Assembly (NCBI GenBank): GCA_013339895.1
Contig: JABACO010000017.1
Coordinates: 2,252,749-2,316,748, forward strand
Origin: Ephydatia muelleri
Lineage: Eukaryota; Porifera; Demospongiae; Spongillida; Spongillidae
Direction of reading: 5' to 3'
DNA: 64,000 nt
The notes under the pieces are model-generated. The model searched no databases and was not told where the DNA came from. It was given only the letters and a program-made list of their open reading frames with translations. Shown piece by piece: positions 1 to 11,136 of the stretch. A program made the translations under genes and the position numbers. Position 1 is the stretch's first letter; each line of letters starts with the position of its first letter.

Positions 1-30
1 AGTGGTAGAATAAAGCAATAAAATACTTAC

Positions 31-670
31 ATTATATGATACACATAATGCAGCAGTGGTGCATAAAAGAGATGGCCAGCCTCCAACAATGAGGACCAAG
101 CATGTCATCAGAGCGGACAGAGTGAGGTAGTTATCTCCAGAAGGTTTTAGGACAGCTGTACTAACTAGGACTGTGGTCGGCTGTTGTTGGATCGCCGTGC
201 TGGGCTAATTTTGGAAAAATCAGCAACACAAACATGTATGTAAGAAATGCAATGAATAATGCATACTGCTTCATGCATAGGAATTACATGTACCTGTTGA
301 GGTGTTAAATAATAATTTCCACCATAAGGTTGAGGTATATTGTACATTGCATTTGCCATTATAATAGGATCTTGTAGATAACTTGGTGTGTAGGGATATT
401 CTTCATAGTAAGGTGGTGGCGGATTTGCATTGAAAGATGTTTGCCTTTGTCCTGCAATGCTCTGAAACTGTACAGACTGCTGTGGAGCAATAGGATCATA
501 CATATTGAGTAGTTGAGGTTTTTCATTTGATGTTTGCCCTGGTCCTGCAATGTTCTGGAACTGTATGGGCTGCTGTGAGGCACTAGGCTGCTGCATATTG
601 GCACCACTGTTGATCACTGATGCTGCTGCCTGTTGCTGTTGGGTACTCTGAATCCCGTTCTGTGGGGAGC
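31..670 (-). CDS. CD225/dispanin (PRRT1-like) membrane protein, partial, two exons seen
   Basis: I see two minus-strand exons that join in frame. The first, 670 to 294, follows a GGCAG acceptor and ends at a CAG/GTACAT donor in phase 0. The second, 204 to 31, follows TTAG and ends at an AAT/GTAAGT donor, so the gene runs off the left edge. The first exon encodes a Gln/Pro-rich tail with an internal duplication (QFQNIAGPGQTS and QFQSIAGQRQTS) and a PPPPYYEEYP stretch holding a PPxY motif, the usual ligand of NEDD4-type WW domains. The second exon encodes QQQPTTVLV, then NYLTLSALMTC and a hydrophobic WPSLLCTTAALCVSYN run. A Pro/Gln-rich N-terminus followed by xxYLxLS...WP...ALxxS is the layout of CD225/dispanin proteins such as PRRT1. 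The second half of the CD225 domain should lie off-window. The upstream boundary at 670 is the least certain point, since the acceptor has a weak pyrimidine tract. Family assignment is inference. Confidence 0.5.
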
Positions 671-830
671 CTGCCCATTCCAGAAGTGTACATTCATCAT
701 TAAATATACATACCATGTGCATACAGGTACTAAATAAAAAGTGCAACAGAAAATATTGTAAGTTCTAAAATGTAAAAAATATTTTTTACTAACTGATTTG
801 AAGAGCTTTATGGTGTACTTTAATTTTCCC

Positions 831-1660
831 ACACTTTAACTCAGCCTATATTTTAAATGAGCAACATGTGTTTTATGTTGAATCAGCCTACATGTACGTG
901 CAGTGCTTATTACTCATTGCAAATGGAGTGGATTTAATACATGTTTAAGAGTGGCATCTGCCACTTAATGGCTGTACGTGCACAACAAAAGCACTCAGTG
1001 GAGTGCTAAGCAGTGTTAGTAATTAAACTTCGACCCAAAGTCCGATTATTGTAACCCAATACGTGCACTCGAACACTGTAATTGCAACTGAGATTACTTT
1101 CCTCCTTAAAGCAAGAAAAAAAGAAAGAAATGAATTATATGCTCTTTTTGAAACCAAGTATATTTAACTCTCGTCCATTGCATGCAGATCCATGGCTTGC
1201 AAACACACAGATTAAGCATGCCTGCAAAGAGGGTCTGATCATTAAATATGCATACATGTACAGCGTATATGTCGAAGTTAAGATTCATGTATCATGCTGA
1301 TACTTTGTTTAAACTGCTACACATATACTTATAACACGTTCAAAGGCAGCAATTTGTTAATCATAGAAAGGACTAATAAGTCATCAGCAAGATTAAAACA
1401 ATTACCAGAAGAGGAGGGGAAATTAGCTATCTATAGTGCTGAGTACTACCCTTTGAGGTTTACATATGGAGAAATGAGGGTCACCAAAGTTGTAAAAGTT
1501 ACATTATTTTTTGTTTCTGAGATTCCATTGCATGTTCTGTTGTGCATATTTAGAAAGACAAAATACGATTTTTTGGTGAATTATCCGTGATCCGTTTTTA
1601 TAAAATATTCAAGAATACGGGCTATTAATAACGTACAGCGAAAACCTATACTTGATAATT
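831..1660. other. Intergenic, nothing recognised
   Basis: AT-rich sequence with only short chance ORFs on both strands. I see no splice-bounded exon, repeat or RNA gene in it. Confidence 0.5.
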
Positions 1661-1664
1661 ACTA

Positions 1665-1929
1665 ACTATTCCATGATGATACTTCACTTGCGGCAACGGA
1701 ATCTTGTATCTCAGTATCCTCTGTCTTAGATTCTAAAAAGAAAATACCCCCTTTATATTGAAAGGTTTGGTTCCTGGAGGCAAAGTACTGCTTTCCGTAG
1801 ACAAGTACATAAAATGCAGTTTTCCTGAAGTATTCCACCAGCCATAAATCTTGATTCGTGTTGGATTTTTCACTTGCGGCAACAGATTCTGGTCCAACGT
1901 GTTTTACTGTGGTAAAAACATAGTTCCTA
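1665..1929 (-). CDS. Candidate terminal exon, unknown protein
   Basis: On the minus strand, a TCTTCTAG acceptor-like site near 1930 is followed by about 88 open codons ending at TAG (1665-1667). It lacks an ATG. The peptide contains WLVEYFRKTAFYVLVYGKQ and ends SSWNS. A short motif occurs twice, ESVAASE near the start and DSVAASE near the end; at DNA level this is a repeated GTTGCCGCAAGTGAA. I recognise no family. The acceptor and uninterrupted frame make it an exon candidate on the same strand as the CD225-like gene, but its stop codon separates it from that gene. It could be a chance open frame. Confidence 0.25.
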
Positions 1930-2864
1930 GAAGATTTATATCATAATGGTCATTGGTGCTCATGATTAAATGATTACTATTAAAAATGGCGGCAATGCCA
2001 TATATGGCGCTACTCTTGTAATACCCTCGCTTGTTCCCCGGTCCCATTTGGAAAAATTAATAAGCATCACGTTAACGTTAATTTGCATAATTTGACGCAA
2101 ATAACAATAACAGCTCAATTTATACATTTATAACTAACACATCAAGTCACTTTTTTTTCATATACAAGGTCAGTTACTATAGTACGTATTACATTCTTTG
2201 TGTACCGATACGCTTGTGTTTATGCATGTATGCCTATAAGAAGGCTTGTACATGCATACTACCCAACTTTCAATCCACCATATTGCATGTGCCTGCATTG
2301 ACACTTACACACGCATATACATGCAGGCAAACGCAAGCTTTCAATCCGCCCTTTGTGACACGCACATACATGTACACACGCACACACATGCACCCACACG
2401 TTGACAAGGCTTTTGGAGAAGTAGGGCGTTCGGATGGGAAGGTATGGTATGATGTATTAGGCCAAGCCGGGCAACAGGCATACATACATAGAGCCATGTG
2501 CATGTGTATGTGTTAGAGATATGCATGCAGATCTTATACTTGTAAGCTCTATTCTAAGAGTGACTGCATGCCGTGACCTTGTGCTGAGCTGGTTACATGA
2601 ACACATACCATCAGTTGCTTTCCAACCACTGGGGTTTTAAGATTAATGAGCAGACGGAGGATTGTTTTGTGTAACTTATGTCTAGTTGTGATTACATGTA
2701 GTTGTGCTTTATTATTATGATGCAATTATGAAATTGTGGCCCTGTGGTCATTATGCACGCTGTCTACTGTTTGATTGGCTGCAGTGTGAAAAAAAAAATC
2801 ATAGTGAGCTTGAGTACAAAGTACTGGTGGTTAGTTAATCTCCTCCCCCTTGTCCTGTAAAACA
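1930..2864. other. Intergenic, CA/CATG-rich, nothing recognised
   Basis: The 2200-2520 part is rich in imperfect ACACGCAC and TGCATG words, which create chance ORFs on both strands. No exon or element boundary is evident. Confidence 0.4.
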
Positions 2865-2949
2865 GGTGTCATTACTCGCCACAATCATCTGTTTGTTGAG
2901 TTCTGCCATCGTGCCCACCTTGGAGTGAGGGTAGAGTCGGGCTCTGTTG
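2865..2949 (+). pseudogene. Short fragment of REL-endonuclease retrotransposon
   Basis: The frame starting at 2865 reads RHNHL followed by FVEFCHRAHLGVRVESGS. This matches the same stretch of the retrotransposon ORFs at 19-34 kb (RHNSLRDVFVEFCHRACLGG), with three residues missing in the middle. It covers only the linker between the zinc knuckle and the endonuclease. It shows that the family also invaded outside the main cluster. No flanking TAA tract is obvious here. Confidence 0.6.
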
Positions 2950-3849
2950 CTGAAAGAGTAAAAAAGTCCAGCGAGCTGATTCCCACGCAACACAGGATTG
3001 TAAACAGTGCTCTCTACTTATAAATTACATACATGGGCCTATAGCGGAGTGGTGCCTGCAGTAATGAGTCTATATCTAAAGACCGATCACGTGCAAGGTC
3101 ATCCGTGCATCTGGCCATGGCAAGTACAGTGGAAGCTCTAACTGCTGAGGAAGCCAAAAGTTTGTCCAAGACTGAGTCGTGTGACCGGAAGCCCGTAATA
3201 GATCTGCAGATGCCAGCCAGCCGGAATCTTGCAGTTAACAGAAATATCAACCAGTTTCAACGTTTGATGCGTGGCCATGGTGCAGCAAAAATGCGACACA
3301 CTTACACGCTAGTCTGGCGTAGCACAGCCACGTTTATTCACGGAGGGTATGCTACGCCAGATTACTTACAAGTACAATATTTATACGAATACAGTTCATT
3401 GTCCCGTTCAGAGTACCGGTACTAGTAGAAGCGGGCCATGCAGGATTGAACGTGTGTTGGCTGATCAAAGACAGGCTGAGGCGCAACTACACATGTAATG
3501 CTCAGTTGCCACCTCCGACTTAGAAGCATTTCTGCAAATGGTTATGTGTTGAGGACCGATCTGAGATCTCGTGCACAAGCGTGCTTACATTGGTTAACTA
3601 GTTCATGACGTAAGCACGACTTACTGCATTACGTAATGACCATGACCGCAAGTACAAATTAGTTTTTCTTTGACAATTTTTAGCACCTTTCCTTTCAGTG
3701 CAAATGCCATAAAATATATACGATTATGATCTTCGGATTTTTTTTCTATCCATTGATACAATCTGAAAATATTTTCGACTTAAAATGCATAGGTCCTCTC
3801 GATGTATTGGAATTTCTGGATATGATGATTGTTTTTCTTTAGGCGATGC
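2950..3849. other. Intergenic with a small hairpin, otherwise nothing recognised
   Basis: Overlapping ORFs on both strands at 3014-3425 have no recognisable motif and are probably chance. The only structure I see is the 12-bp inverted repeat described at 3313-3361. Confidence 0.4.
3313..3361. repeat. Perfect 12-bp inverted repeat (hairpin)
   Basis: TCTGGCGTAGCA at 3313-3324 is exactly reverse-complemented at 3350-3361, with a 25-bp loop. It may be the end of a degraded element or a hairpin. No target-site duplication was found. Confidence 0.6.
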
Positions 3850-4098
3850 TCACAGCTGCATGAAACTTTTAATCACCAAAAACACAAAAAACAAAACAAG
3901 AACCTGATTCGTAAAATACCTTTTAAGCAACTCATACATATTGGAATATTGCTCGAAAAGCTTACGTGGGCCTATGGGCCTTGACACCTCGATTGCACAC
4001 GGATATATGCCAAACCCTGTACGAATACGCTCTATACCATCGTAAGAATCCATACTTCTGATCCCGATCGAGAACTGTTGCGGGTTCACGTCTCTTAC

Positions 4099-4234
4099 TT
4101 TTGAAATACGGAACAGTTTCCATCATTCGATGAAGAGCAATTAACATAATTCTAGACACGTCCCTGTTAAACATACAGTTATCGTATTTCATTATTACGC
4201 CTAAGTCCCGCTGCAACCTTTGGACGTTATGCAA
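4099..4234 (-). CDS. Candidate first exon, unknown protein
   Basis: On the minus strand an ATG at 4234 opens MHNVQRLQRDLGVIMKYDNC and runs to MMETVPYF before a good donor, CAAAA/GTAAGAG, ending the exon at 4099. The frame stays open to 3962 if unspliced (90 codons), and a second donor-like site, CCCAC/GTAAGC, follows near 3964. I recognise no domain. The protein-like composition and the donor favour an exon, but no partner exon was confirmed. Confidence 0.25.
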
Positions 4235-4610
4235 GGCTGAATATTTCTAGGGCTAGGTCCTAGATTACTTGCGTGTATTGCGGGTGCTTTATAATTATTA
4301 TTTTTAATGACGTCATTCAATATACGGGATCACGGCATTGCAGTATATCAGTAAACAATTAGGTGTAGCAGTTTTGAACAGAGCAATGGGCAACGGATGC
4401 TAACCAATTTTTGTATTTCACAACATGCAGAAGACATTATGCACTGTACACGGGTTTTTTGGAAATTGCCAGCACGTTCACAATTGGTGCATAAAAATAT
4501 TTCTAAACCATTTCAGCTAAAGCTTCAATGCTTTTTATTCCTTTTGCCTCAACTAATTACTTGCGATTACTAGCCTGCACGCTGGCATTTCTCAACTTCG
4601 GTGCATGCAT

Positions 4611-5042
4611 TGGGCTATTCCATATTACAATTGTACACCCCTACCGATGACTAATATCAAGGTATCCCCCCAGGACATAAAGCCTCTACACCATACCCCC
4701 CCAGGACATTTATTTTAGACCCCCTCTGGACACACTTCCCTGTACATTACCATTGAACCCCCTCTGGACACATCTCGATGTAGGACACCCCCCTTAGGAC
4801 ATTACCATTGAACCCCCTCGGGACACATCCTGATGTAGGATACCCCCTAGAGCATTACCTTTGAAATCCATCCGGACACATCTCACTGTGCGACACACCT
4901 AGGACATTGCCATCATTGCCATTGGACCCCCCTCTGGACACATCTCACTGCAATAGAACATCCCCCTAGGACATTACCATTGGACCCATTCTGGACAACT
5001 TTTTTGGTCATCAGTAGGGGTGTACAATTATGGAATAGCCCA
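4611..5042. mobile_element. Non-autonomous TIR element with internal minisatellite
   Basis: The left end TGGGCTATTCCAT at 4611, continuing through TTGTACACCCCTACCGATGA, is repeated in inverted orientation at 5008-5042 with a small deletion and one mismatch, giving terminal inverted repeats of about 35 bp. The interior is a degenerate tandem array of roughly 50-55-bp units built on CATTACCATTG, CCCCCTCTGGACACATCT and a GTAGGACACCCCC-like segment, about five to six copies. There is no coding potential. Non-autonomous elements with tandem central repeats are known in other invertebrates. The target-site duplication is unclear. Confidence 0.7.
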
Positions 5043-5435
5043 TTTTTAACAGCACTGAAACATTCTTGTAGTGACTTTCCATGCCTTATTAGATTGTACA
5101 ATAGAAGTTTGATTGCAGCTCATTGAAATTTCTCACAATTTGATGAATGTGCTCACGTAATTGGAATTATGAACGATAACTATTTCTCACTCTGTTCTAT
5201 CACTTTAGCAGCACGGAACAACAAAATTGGTACTGTATCATATAATGCGCCCTTTTTTAACAGCTCGGACGGGTGGGTGTGAACGTAGGGGCAAAGGGGG
5301 CAAACTCCTGGATTTTGGATGAAAAGCCAGTTAAATCCTGCGGTTTCCACCTTCTATTTAACGAACGTTAAAAAGACTGTACTATCGAATTATACCATTA
5401 TAAGTCGAGGCATAAATTGGTAATAGTTTCACGTG

Positions 5436-6105
5436 CTAAAAGAATTTCGCGCTCAATCCTTGCACAAATCAGTGGGTTCACCAAACAAAGGGGGGGGGGG
5501 GGGGGGGGGGGGGGGGGGATTTTAAAGCATGAAAATAAAAAAACTTGAATTTTTACAAGGCAACAGAATACTGATGTCTGTCTTTTTAAGTTTGTATTAC
5601 GATCTTTGTACTATGCGGCAGCCGATTCGAGGTTTTGCTTCGTTTGGGGTAGAATATCAATCTGCTGTAATAAAGAAGCTGTTCTCGTCTTTTTGGTTAC
5701 ATATACTTCTACTGGTGCATCATGTGCCTGTCACTAGAGTTTAGGCGCCTAGCCGCTTCTACAGAAACCTATATCATGTTATTTTTTATAGTGACGCGTT
5801 ATTAGTCGGTTGTTGGCGCCTATACACATGATGCACCATAAGAAGTATGTGTACTAAAAAGACGAGATTAGCTTCTCTAAATCAGCAGATTCCACCCACA
5901 AAACGAAGCAAAAAGCTCAACGAGTGCGCCAAACCTAAAACAGTACAAATGTATATCAGCCGTCAGCGTTTCATTCAGAATCCAAAAATGCCTATCTGCT
6001 ATCTTGTAAAATTCAAGACTTATTTTATAATCCACCCCCTTTGTGTGGTGTGCTTATAGTGGTGTATTCACCAGGGCATGGATTTAGCGCGCTGAAATTG
6101 TATGT
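5436..6105. mobile_element. Fold-back element: ~670-bp imperfect palindrome
   Basis: The two halves pair with each other around about 5765. Matching blocks, left versus reverse-complemented right, include the outer AATTTCGCGCTCAATCC-like ends, CACCAAACAAAGGGGG, CTTGAATTTTTACAA, TTTTGCTTCGTTT, TCTCGTCTTTTT and TACTTCT..TGGTGCATCATGT. Arms are about 330 bp and clearly diverged by substitutions and small indels. The left arm contains the 29-base G run at 5490-5518. The right arm has a 70-codon chance ORF (5847-6059). This is the structure of a fold-back or hairpin MITE, or a very old inverted duplication. Confidence 0.65.
5490..5518 (+). repeat. Poly-G homopolymer, 29 bases
   Basis: Uninterrupted run of 29 G. 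It lies where the opposite palindrome arm has only CCACCCCC, so it expanded after the arms separated. Run length in an assembly is unreliable. Confidence 0.9.
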
Positions 6106-7414
6106 GCATTTAAAGTCTATATTTGATTCGTTTCTAATACCTCTCCATTATCTCTGGAAGCACCCGAGATGAGGAAGCTTTTGCATGTGTCTGATGTCTA
6201 ATACTTTGCGCATCTTCCAAGGTTCCCGGATAGATTCGGCACACCCCCTCTCTGGTAGACCCTGATGTAGCCCGGCTCTAAACCCTCAATCTCTATTATT
6301 CGTCCTCCAAGGACCGCGACATCTAGTCCGATATTGTAGCTGTTTGAGGCCCGTAAAAAAGCTGCAGAAAGACGCCAGCTCAAGCTTTAAAAACTGATTC
6401 CCACCTCTCGAGCGTGATTTCGTATTATCTAATCTGAATAATGCATTAGGCTTATTTCTTCCACCAATAATCATAGCCCCAAGGAATGTGCAATAAAGGT
6501 GTCAGCAGCAAAACAGGGGCGGATCCAAGGGTAGGGCAAGGTCACATGCTATTAACTATGCATAATGCATGTGACTGTTCCATTGAATTGAAATTCGTAG
6601 TCTATGCTCTTAAAGCTATTAAAGGCTTGCTTTGCATGGAACCATGCAAGCACGGCACAGAACGGCATCCCTAAACACAAGCCTGGTAATTGCGTGGCAT
6701 CACGTGATCGGTTCCCAATCCCTCTCGCAATCATCTATGCTCTTATCTCACGCATTAGGATTATTTTGTAATAGCTCAGCATGCATGCAGCGTTTGAGCT
6801 CCAAGTTCCAGCGTATGAAGGGCCTCGACTCACCAGCAGACGCCTCGAACACACATGCAGTTATCTTCATTCGATGCACATGATCGAGATCGATGCGTTC
6901 AAATCAGTCTAAACGCCTTGCGCCGTGTCTAACTTCGGCGGAATGTGCGTGCATGAATCAAGTATTACTCCCAAACTTTGATATGGAAGGCGCCTATATA
7001 ACCCTTGACCAAATCCTTACCAATTTCTCTTGTCTGCATGGACTCGCGTTTCTGCCTATATACTGTTCGAATTCACTAACACTTAAAAAAAACATTTAAT
7101 AACTTTTTCTATCTTACAACCGCGTGCAACGTACGCTGACCTTCTTGTCTTTCAAACAGATCAGTCTTGAGTCTTTCAAGCGCAGGTCTGAATGTTATTG
7201 ACACAGCCCACTGGGCCAGGCAATGAAAGCGAGCTAGATAAGGGAGTGGCTGGATTACTAATGACCAATCATTATCATGCGTCAGGAGACGCCCCCCGCA
7301 TGTGCAATATAGAATGTCGAGGTGTCACTTTTTTGTTGTAGCTGTCGCTGGTGATGCTTCAGATCCACATGCATGGTGTACGCAGTATGTTTTAGTTTGC
7401 AACACAAGCAACTT
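6106..7414. other. Intergenic, nothing firmly recognised
   Basis: Several 60-80-codon chance ORFs occur on both strands. A minus-strand frame at 6198-6370 after a TTTCTGCAG acceptor-like site is the only exon-like stretch, and I could not support it further. A GGGGCGGATCCA word at about 6517 resembles common DNA-transposon termini, but I found no partner. Confidence 0.4.
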
Positions 7415-8083
7415 ATGTTTACATCATTAGTGGCTGAATCTGCATATGACAATGTACTCCATGAGGCTCTACATGCTGTTCAAGGTATGTGTACGGTTAC
7501 TTGTGTACTAATACAATGTATTAACATAAAAACTGCCTTGTAAATGATGAAAGCATGGAGAGATGTCCTGACCCGCTTAAAGTGATACATAAGTAGAATA
7601 CAAAAGTTTACAACAACCAATTTACTATCATGCCAGCGTTGATGAATACTGTTCAACTATGCAATAGCAAATAAGATGCCCTATGTAGCTATTGGTGAGC
7701 TTCTTAAAGTTCTTCGAGTCATATGTGTCCACAAACAAATCTACTTCCAAAGAGTTAAACAGTTCTTTCAGCAAATTCAACTCTAGTTCAATTCTGAAAA
7801 AAAAAAAAAGCTGTCTAATTGTTCTTCTATTGTAGCAGAGGGTTTGAATGTTTATGAAAAATGTGGTATTCAACAAGCTAGTGTTGGTCAGTTTGCACAT
7901 ATACCTGTTAGTAAAAGCTCTACAAACTGTTGTTTCAAGTAAGGTGTTTCACAGTATTCTAGTTACATGTACATTATCAAGTTGAGCATCATGCATCATA
8001 ATTATAATTACTAGCTCACTTTCATTGTCATTGGCAGTACCATACATAGTGTATATTATTGCATGAAAATTTCACAATCATAA
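7415..8083 (+). CDS. Candidate three-exon small gene, unknown protein (~72 aa)
   Basis: Three segments join in frame at consensus splice sites. Exon 1 is 7415-7484: MFTSLVAESAYDNVLHEALH, donor CAAG/GTATGT. Exon 2 is 7836-7938: acceptor TTCTATTGTAG, encoding EGLNVYEKCGIQQASVG, donor CAA/GTAAGG. Exon 3 is 8038-8083: acceptor TCATTGTCATTGGCAG, ending YYCMKISQS and TAA. The product would be about 72 residues with no signal peptide, membrane segment or recognised motif. The phases agree at both junctions, which is modest support because short exons can agree by chance. The gene ends just before the duplicated flank of the tandem units (about 8150). Confidence 0.3.
7628..7796 (-). CDS. Candidate 3'-terminal exon antisense within an intron, unknown protein
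   Basis: On the minus strand a textbook acceptor (13 T then CAG) at about 7797 leads into an open frame of about 55 codons ending at TGA. It encodes IELELNLLKELFNSLEVDLF followed by VDTYDSKNFKKL. It lies inside intron 1 of the opposite-strand candidate at 7415-8083. Upstream exons would lie in the tandem-unit region and were not found, so it may be the stranded 3' end of a broken gene. Unrecognised. Confidence 0.25.
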
Positions 8084-8149
8084 TACAAAATACGATTGTT
8101 TGGCTTAATCACTGAACCAGAGCTGCAGGTGCAAATCTCTAGTGCATAC

Positions 8150-8451
8150 AATAAATAATAATAATAACAGCTGTAATGAATATTAATAATCTCGCAGGTC
8201 CCCTGGTGTACTATTATGATGTGGGAAATTTTCATGTAACAATATTCAAATACACTAGGCTCTACATGTTTCTGCAACTTCATGCATGGTACAGCAGACA
8301 GCAATTCGTAACGGGATTGGTTATACTGTGATTCGACTACAAGGCAGCCTTGAAAGTACAAAACATATTGGCACAATGGCATACCTGTCAACCACATACT
8401 ATCCCGCTTGGAGTGGCCACTTTAGTGGCTTATAGCAGTTCAAGGGTTAAA
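8150..8451. repeat. Duplicated flank of tandem-unit block 1
   Basis: From the TAA-rich stretch near 8150 through GGTCCCCTGGTGTACTATTA and on to AGGGTTAAAGCTATAAGG, this sequence recurs almost unchanged at 34740-35030 immediately before unit D. The two unit blocks therefore share a common left flank, which implies duplication of flank plus units rather than simple tandem growth. Confidence 0.85.
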
Positions 8452-9086
8452 GCTATAAGGCGCGTTTTCGTTCATTTTTGCTACACCACAGTGTATTGGC
8501 CATAGGCGTCCTATGCTTGCTGGATCATCATAACTTTCCTCATTGCTACCTTCTAGAAAAGAGCTTTGGTTCGATTGCTATATGGTTCAACCAATAACTA
8601 ATTTAATATCAAATTCTTTTATATATGATCTTCAAGATTCTTGAACTAACTTTCTCCAAAGGAGCTTCTAGTTATAGAAGCAGAAGAAATAAATCACCTC
8701 AGTTCTGATCTCCATAGATTACTATTATGATTCCCATTTACAGAGCGCTTACCCAATTAAGGCGAAGCTGAGATCATTAAACATTCAAAAGAACATGCGG
8801 GAGCCTTTTTACCACTTGTGAGAGATTGATTAGTAGCTGCTCCAATTAGAATCCTTACAGCTTGAATGTAATTGGCACCTTCTGAGGGAGGTAACTCGTA
8901 CACGTGCATGCATGCATGTAATTGAACGATACACTGATGTAAATCGCAAGTTTGTTAAATGCATGTTAGCAATGAAACACTGAGAACGGAATACGCCCTC
9001 TATAATGCTACTTGTTCAGTCTCTATATAGTCTTCTACAAAGTACACCTAAAGCAGCAGCAGCCACAGTGGTGCGAGGGGAGAGAA

Positions 9087-9473
9087 CTACTGGCAGAGGA
9101 TGTACAGGTGGGTGTGGTCGTAGAAGTAGGACCACATTCGCCTCATCGAATTTGCCACGTACGGAACGGAGCACGACATTGCCGCCGGGTTGAACTTGTA
9201 GTCAACGTCGTTGTAGCCTGGAACGAACCAGTCTGTCCACGCTCCATTAGACCATTGAATCTTGTAGGCCACTATCTTTCCCTTTAGAACTTGATAATCC
9301 ATGGCTCCGTTCAAGTTGGCAGGCCACCTGCAATCATAGGTTGGTCCCACCTGATATTGGGTGCAGGTCGCTTGATTTAACTTGTAAATCACCAAGTCTC
9401 CCTGACCGAGGCATACTGAAAAGCAACAGCCCGCTATAGCAATGAACGCTGCTGCCAATACCACTCGAGCCAT
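9087..9473 (-). CDS. Small secreted protein, array copy 1 (128 aa)
   Basis: Single-exon ORF of 128 codons on the minus strand. The first ~23 residues, MARVVLAAAFIAIAG then CCFSVCLGQ, form a classic signal peptide, so the product should enter the secretory pathway. The mature part has four cysteines (ATC, YDC, MSC, ILC), which could make two disulfides, and is rich in aromatic residues, with WTDWFVPGYNDVDYKFNP and MRRMWSYFYDHTHLYILC. I do not recognise the family. A TATA-like ATATAAT sits 44 bp upstream of the ATG (9517-9523) and the start context is GGAGATGG. It differs from copies 2 and 4 only by one residue in the signal peptide (IAIAG versus IVIAG). Lectin, effector or structural roles are all possible; none is shown. 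Confidence 0.85.
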   Translation of the reverse strand: MARVVLAAAFIAIAGCCFSVCLGQGDLVIYKLNQATCTQYQVGPTYDCRWPANLNGAMDYQVLKGKIVAYKIQWSNGAWTDWFVPGYNDVDYKFNPAAMSCSVPYVANSMRRMWSYFYDHTHLYILCQ

Positions 9474-9516
9474 CTCCTTGTTGCGCGGCGGTGTACTGTA
9501 TGCATGTCAGCGGCGC

Positions 9517-9523
9517 ATTATAT
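9517..9523 (-). promoter_or_regulatory. TATA-like box of array copy 1
   Basis: ATATAAT on the minus strand, 44 bp before the ATG. The same motif occurs 44-53 bp before the ATG in copies 2-5. That spacing predicts a very short 5' UTR. Confidence 0.5.
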
Positions 9524-9949
9524 GTACTAAATGCGCATGCCCACGCGCGTGCGCATTTCACCAACTACTGTAAGCTGTTATTTTTCATTCACACGCAAGT
9601 AGTAAACTATCACAGTTTGGTTACACCCTAGCCTTTCAGTCGTATCAGTGATGTCTGTAATTTGATTTTTGTATATACCATACAGCACGCAATCTAATAA
9701 AACAGAAGAGCGGGAAGCAACTATTTGCATGGCTATACATTAGGAGGAAATGGGCTGCATCTGGTAAACCCCTTTAGTAAAAAACAAAACGTGCTCAACT
9801 GAAATGTTTCGCATGCCGAATGCGGTAGACTTACTGCCCCTGGTGTGACGACATTGAGATTTGTATCAATAAAGAGTTTTGAACTCCAGTCGGACTGATT
9901 CGAAAATTTCTTCGCCAACCTCAAATATATGTACAGCCATGATACGCAC

Positions 9950-10274
<325 letters not shown>

Positions 10275-11136
10275 ATTGATGACTCAGTTTACAGATCACG
10301 TGCTCTTCCATCACTTGCATAAGGTGCAGCTCCGCCACTCCAAGGTTCCCCACTATACCGTGCTTGTCGACCTACTCTTAAACCCACAGTTACATGACTA
10401 CCATGCATTGTGTACCAGTCGAGTGACTGGTTAGTGAGTATTGAATTTCATAGCTCATCTCCTGCTGACGCGACAAGGCCGGTCTACTCTCTGCATGTAT
10501 CGTCTCCGCTATTAACAATTCTGTACATGGAGGAGCATGTTGCCACATATACGACAGAGGTATTTGGTTGTTCTACCCTGATCCGATAGTCTATGATACA
10601 AAAATATCAAGAAGACAATAGATTGTCTAGTTAAATACATGTAAGTGCAAGAATAGCTGTAAACAACAAAATGTCATCCAGTATATGAACACACCATTGT
10701 GGACATGAGGTATACATGATAAAACTGTTACATGAGTAGCCTTATACTTTATACTTTATGCTTTATATTAACATCATTGAGGAACTGAAAGATCGATCAC
10801 CTATGCGTGAGGAGAGAAGAATATTCCACAATCAGGCCTGTGTAGGTTCCCGAACCTTTGCCTGCATGGGCTCTGCATGGCGGACGGCTCTAAATGTCAA
10901 TGCATCTTCGATGGTAGGGGTTGGTTTCGATGGCTAGCGATCATGACGATCTGAGCGTTCATGTAGTAACCTTGATCTTATAAAACTACTCAGTTTAGGC
11001 GCTCAACAATACATCGGGACAGAATACAGAACTTAATGCTTTTGCCGATTGAGCAATCCCTCGCCAGAACGTTAGATTGTGTTGCAATAATAACTGAATC
11101 TGCTAACTCGAAAGCACAAAAGAAATATTAATTAAT

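Noticed and set aside
3014..3425. Overlapping plus and minus ORFs
   Set aside because: The two strands shadow each other and neither shows a domain or splice structure.
4660..5000. Direct repeats considered as a CRISPR-like array
   Set aside because: Unit and spacer are not distinct, the repeats are contiguous and degenerate, and the context is a eukaryotic TIR element.
6198..6383. Minus-strand frame SYNIGLDVAVLGGRIIEIEG after a TTTCTGCAG
   Set aside because: Exon-like composition, but no partner exon, homology or second splice site could be supported.
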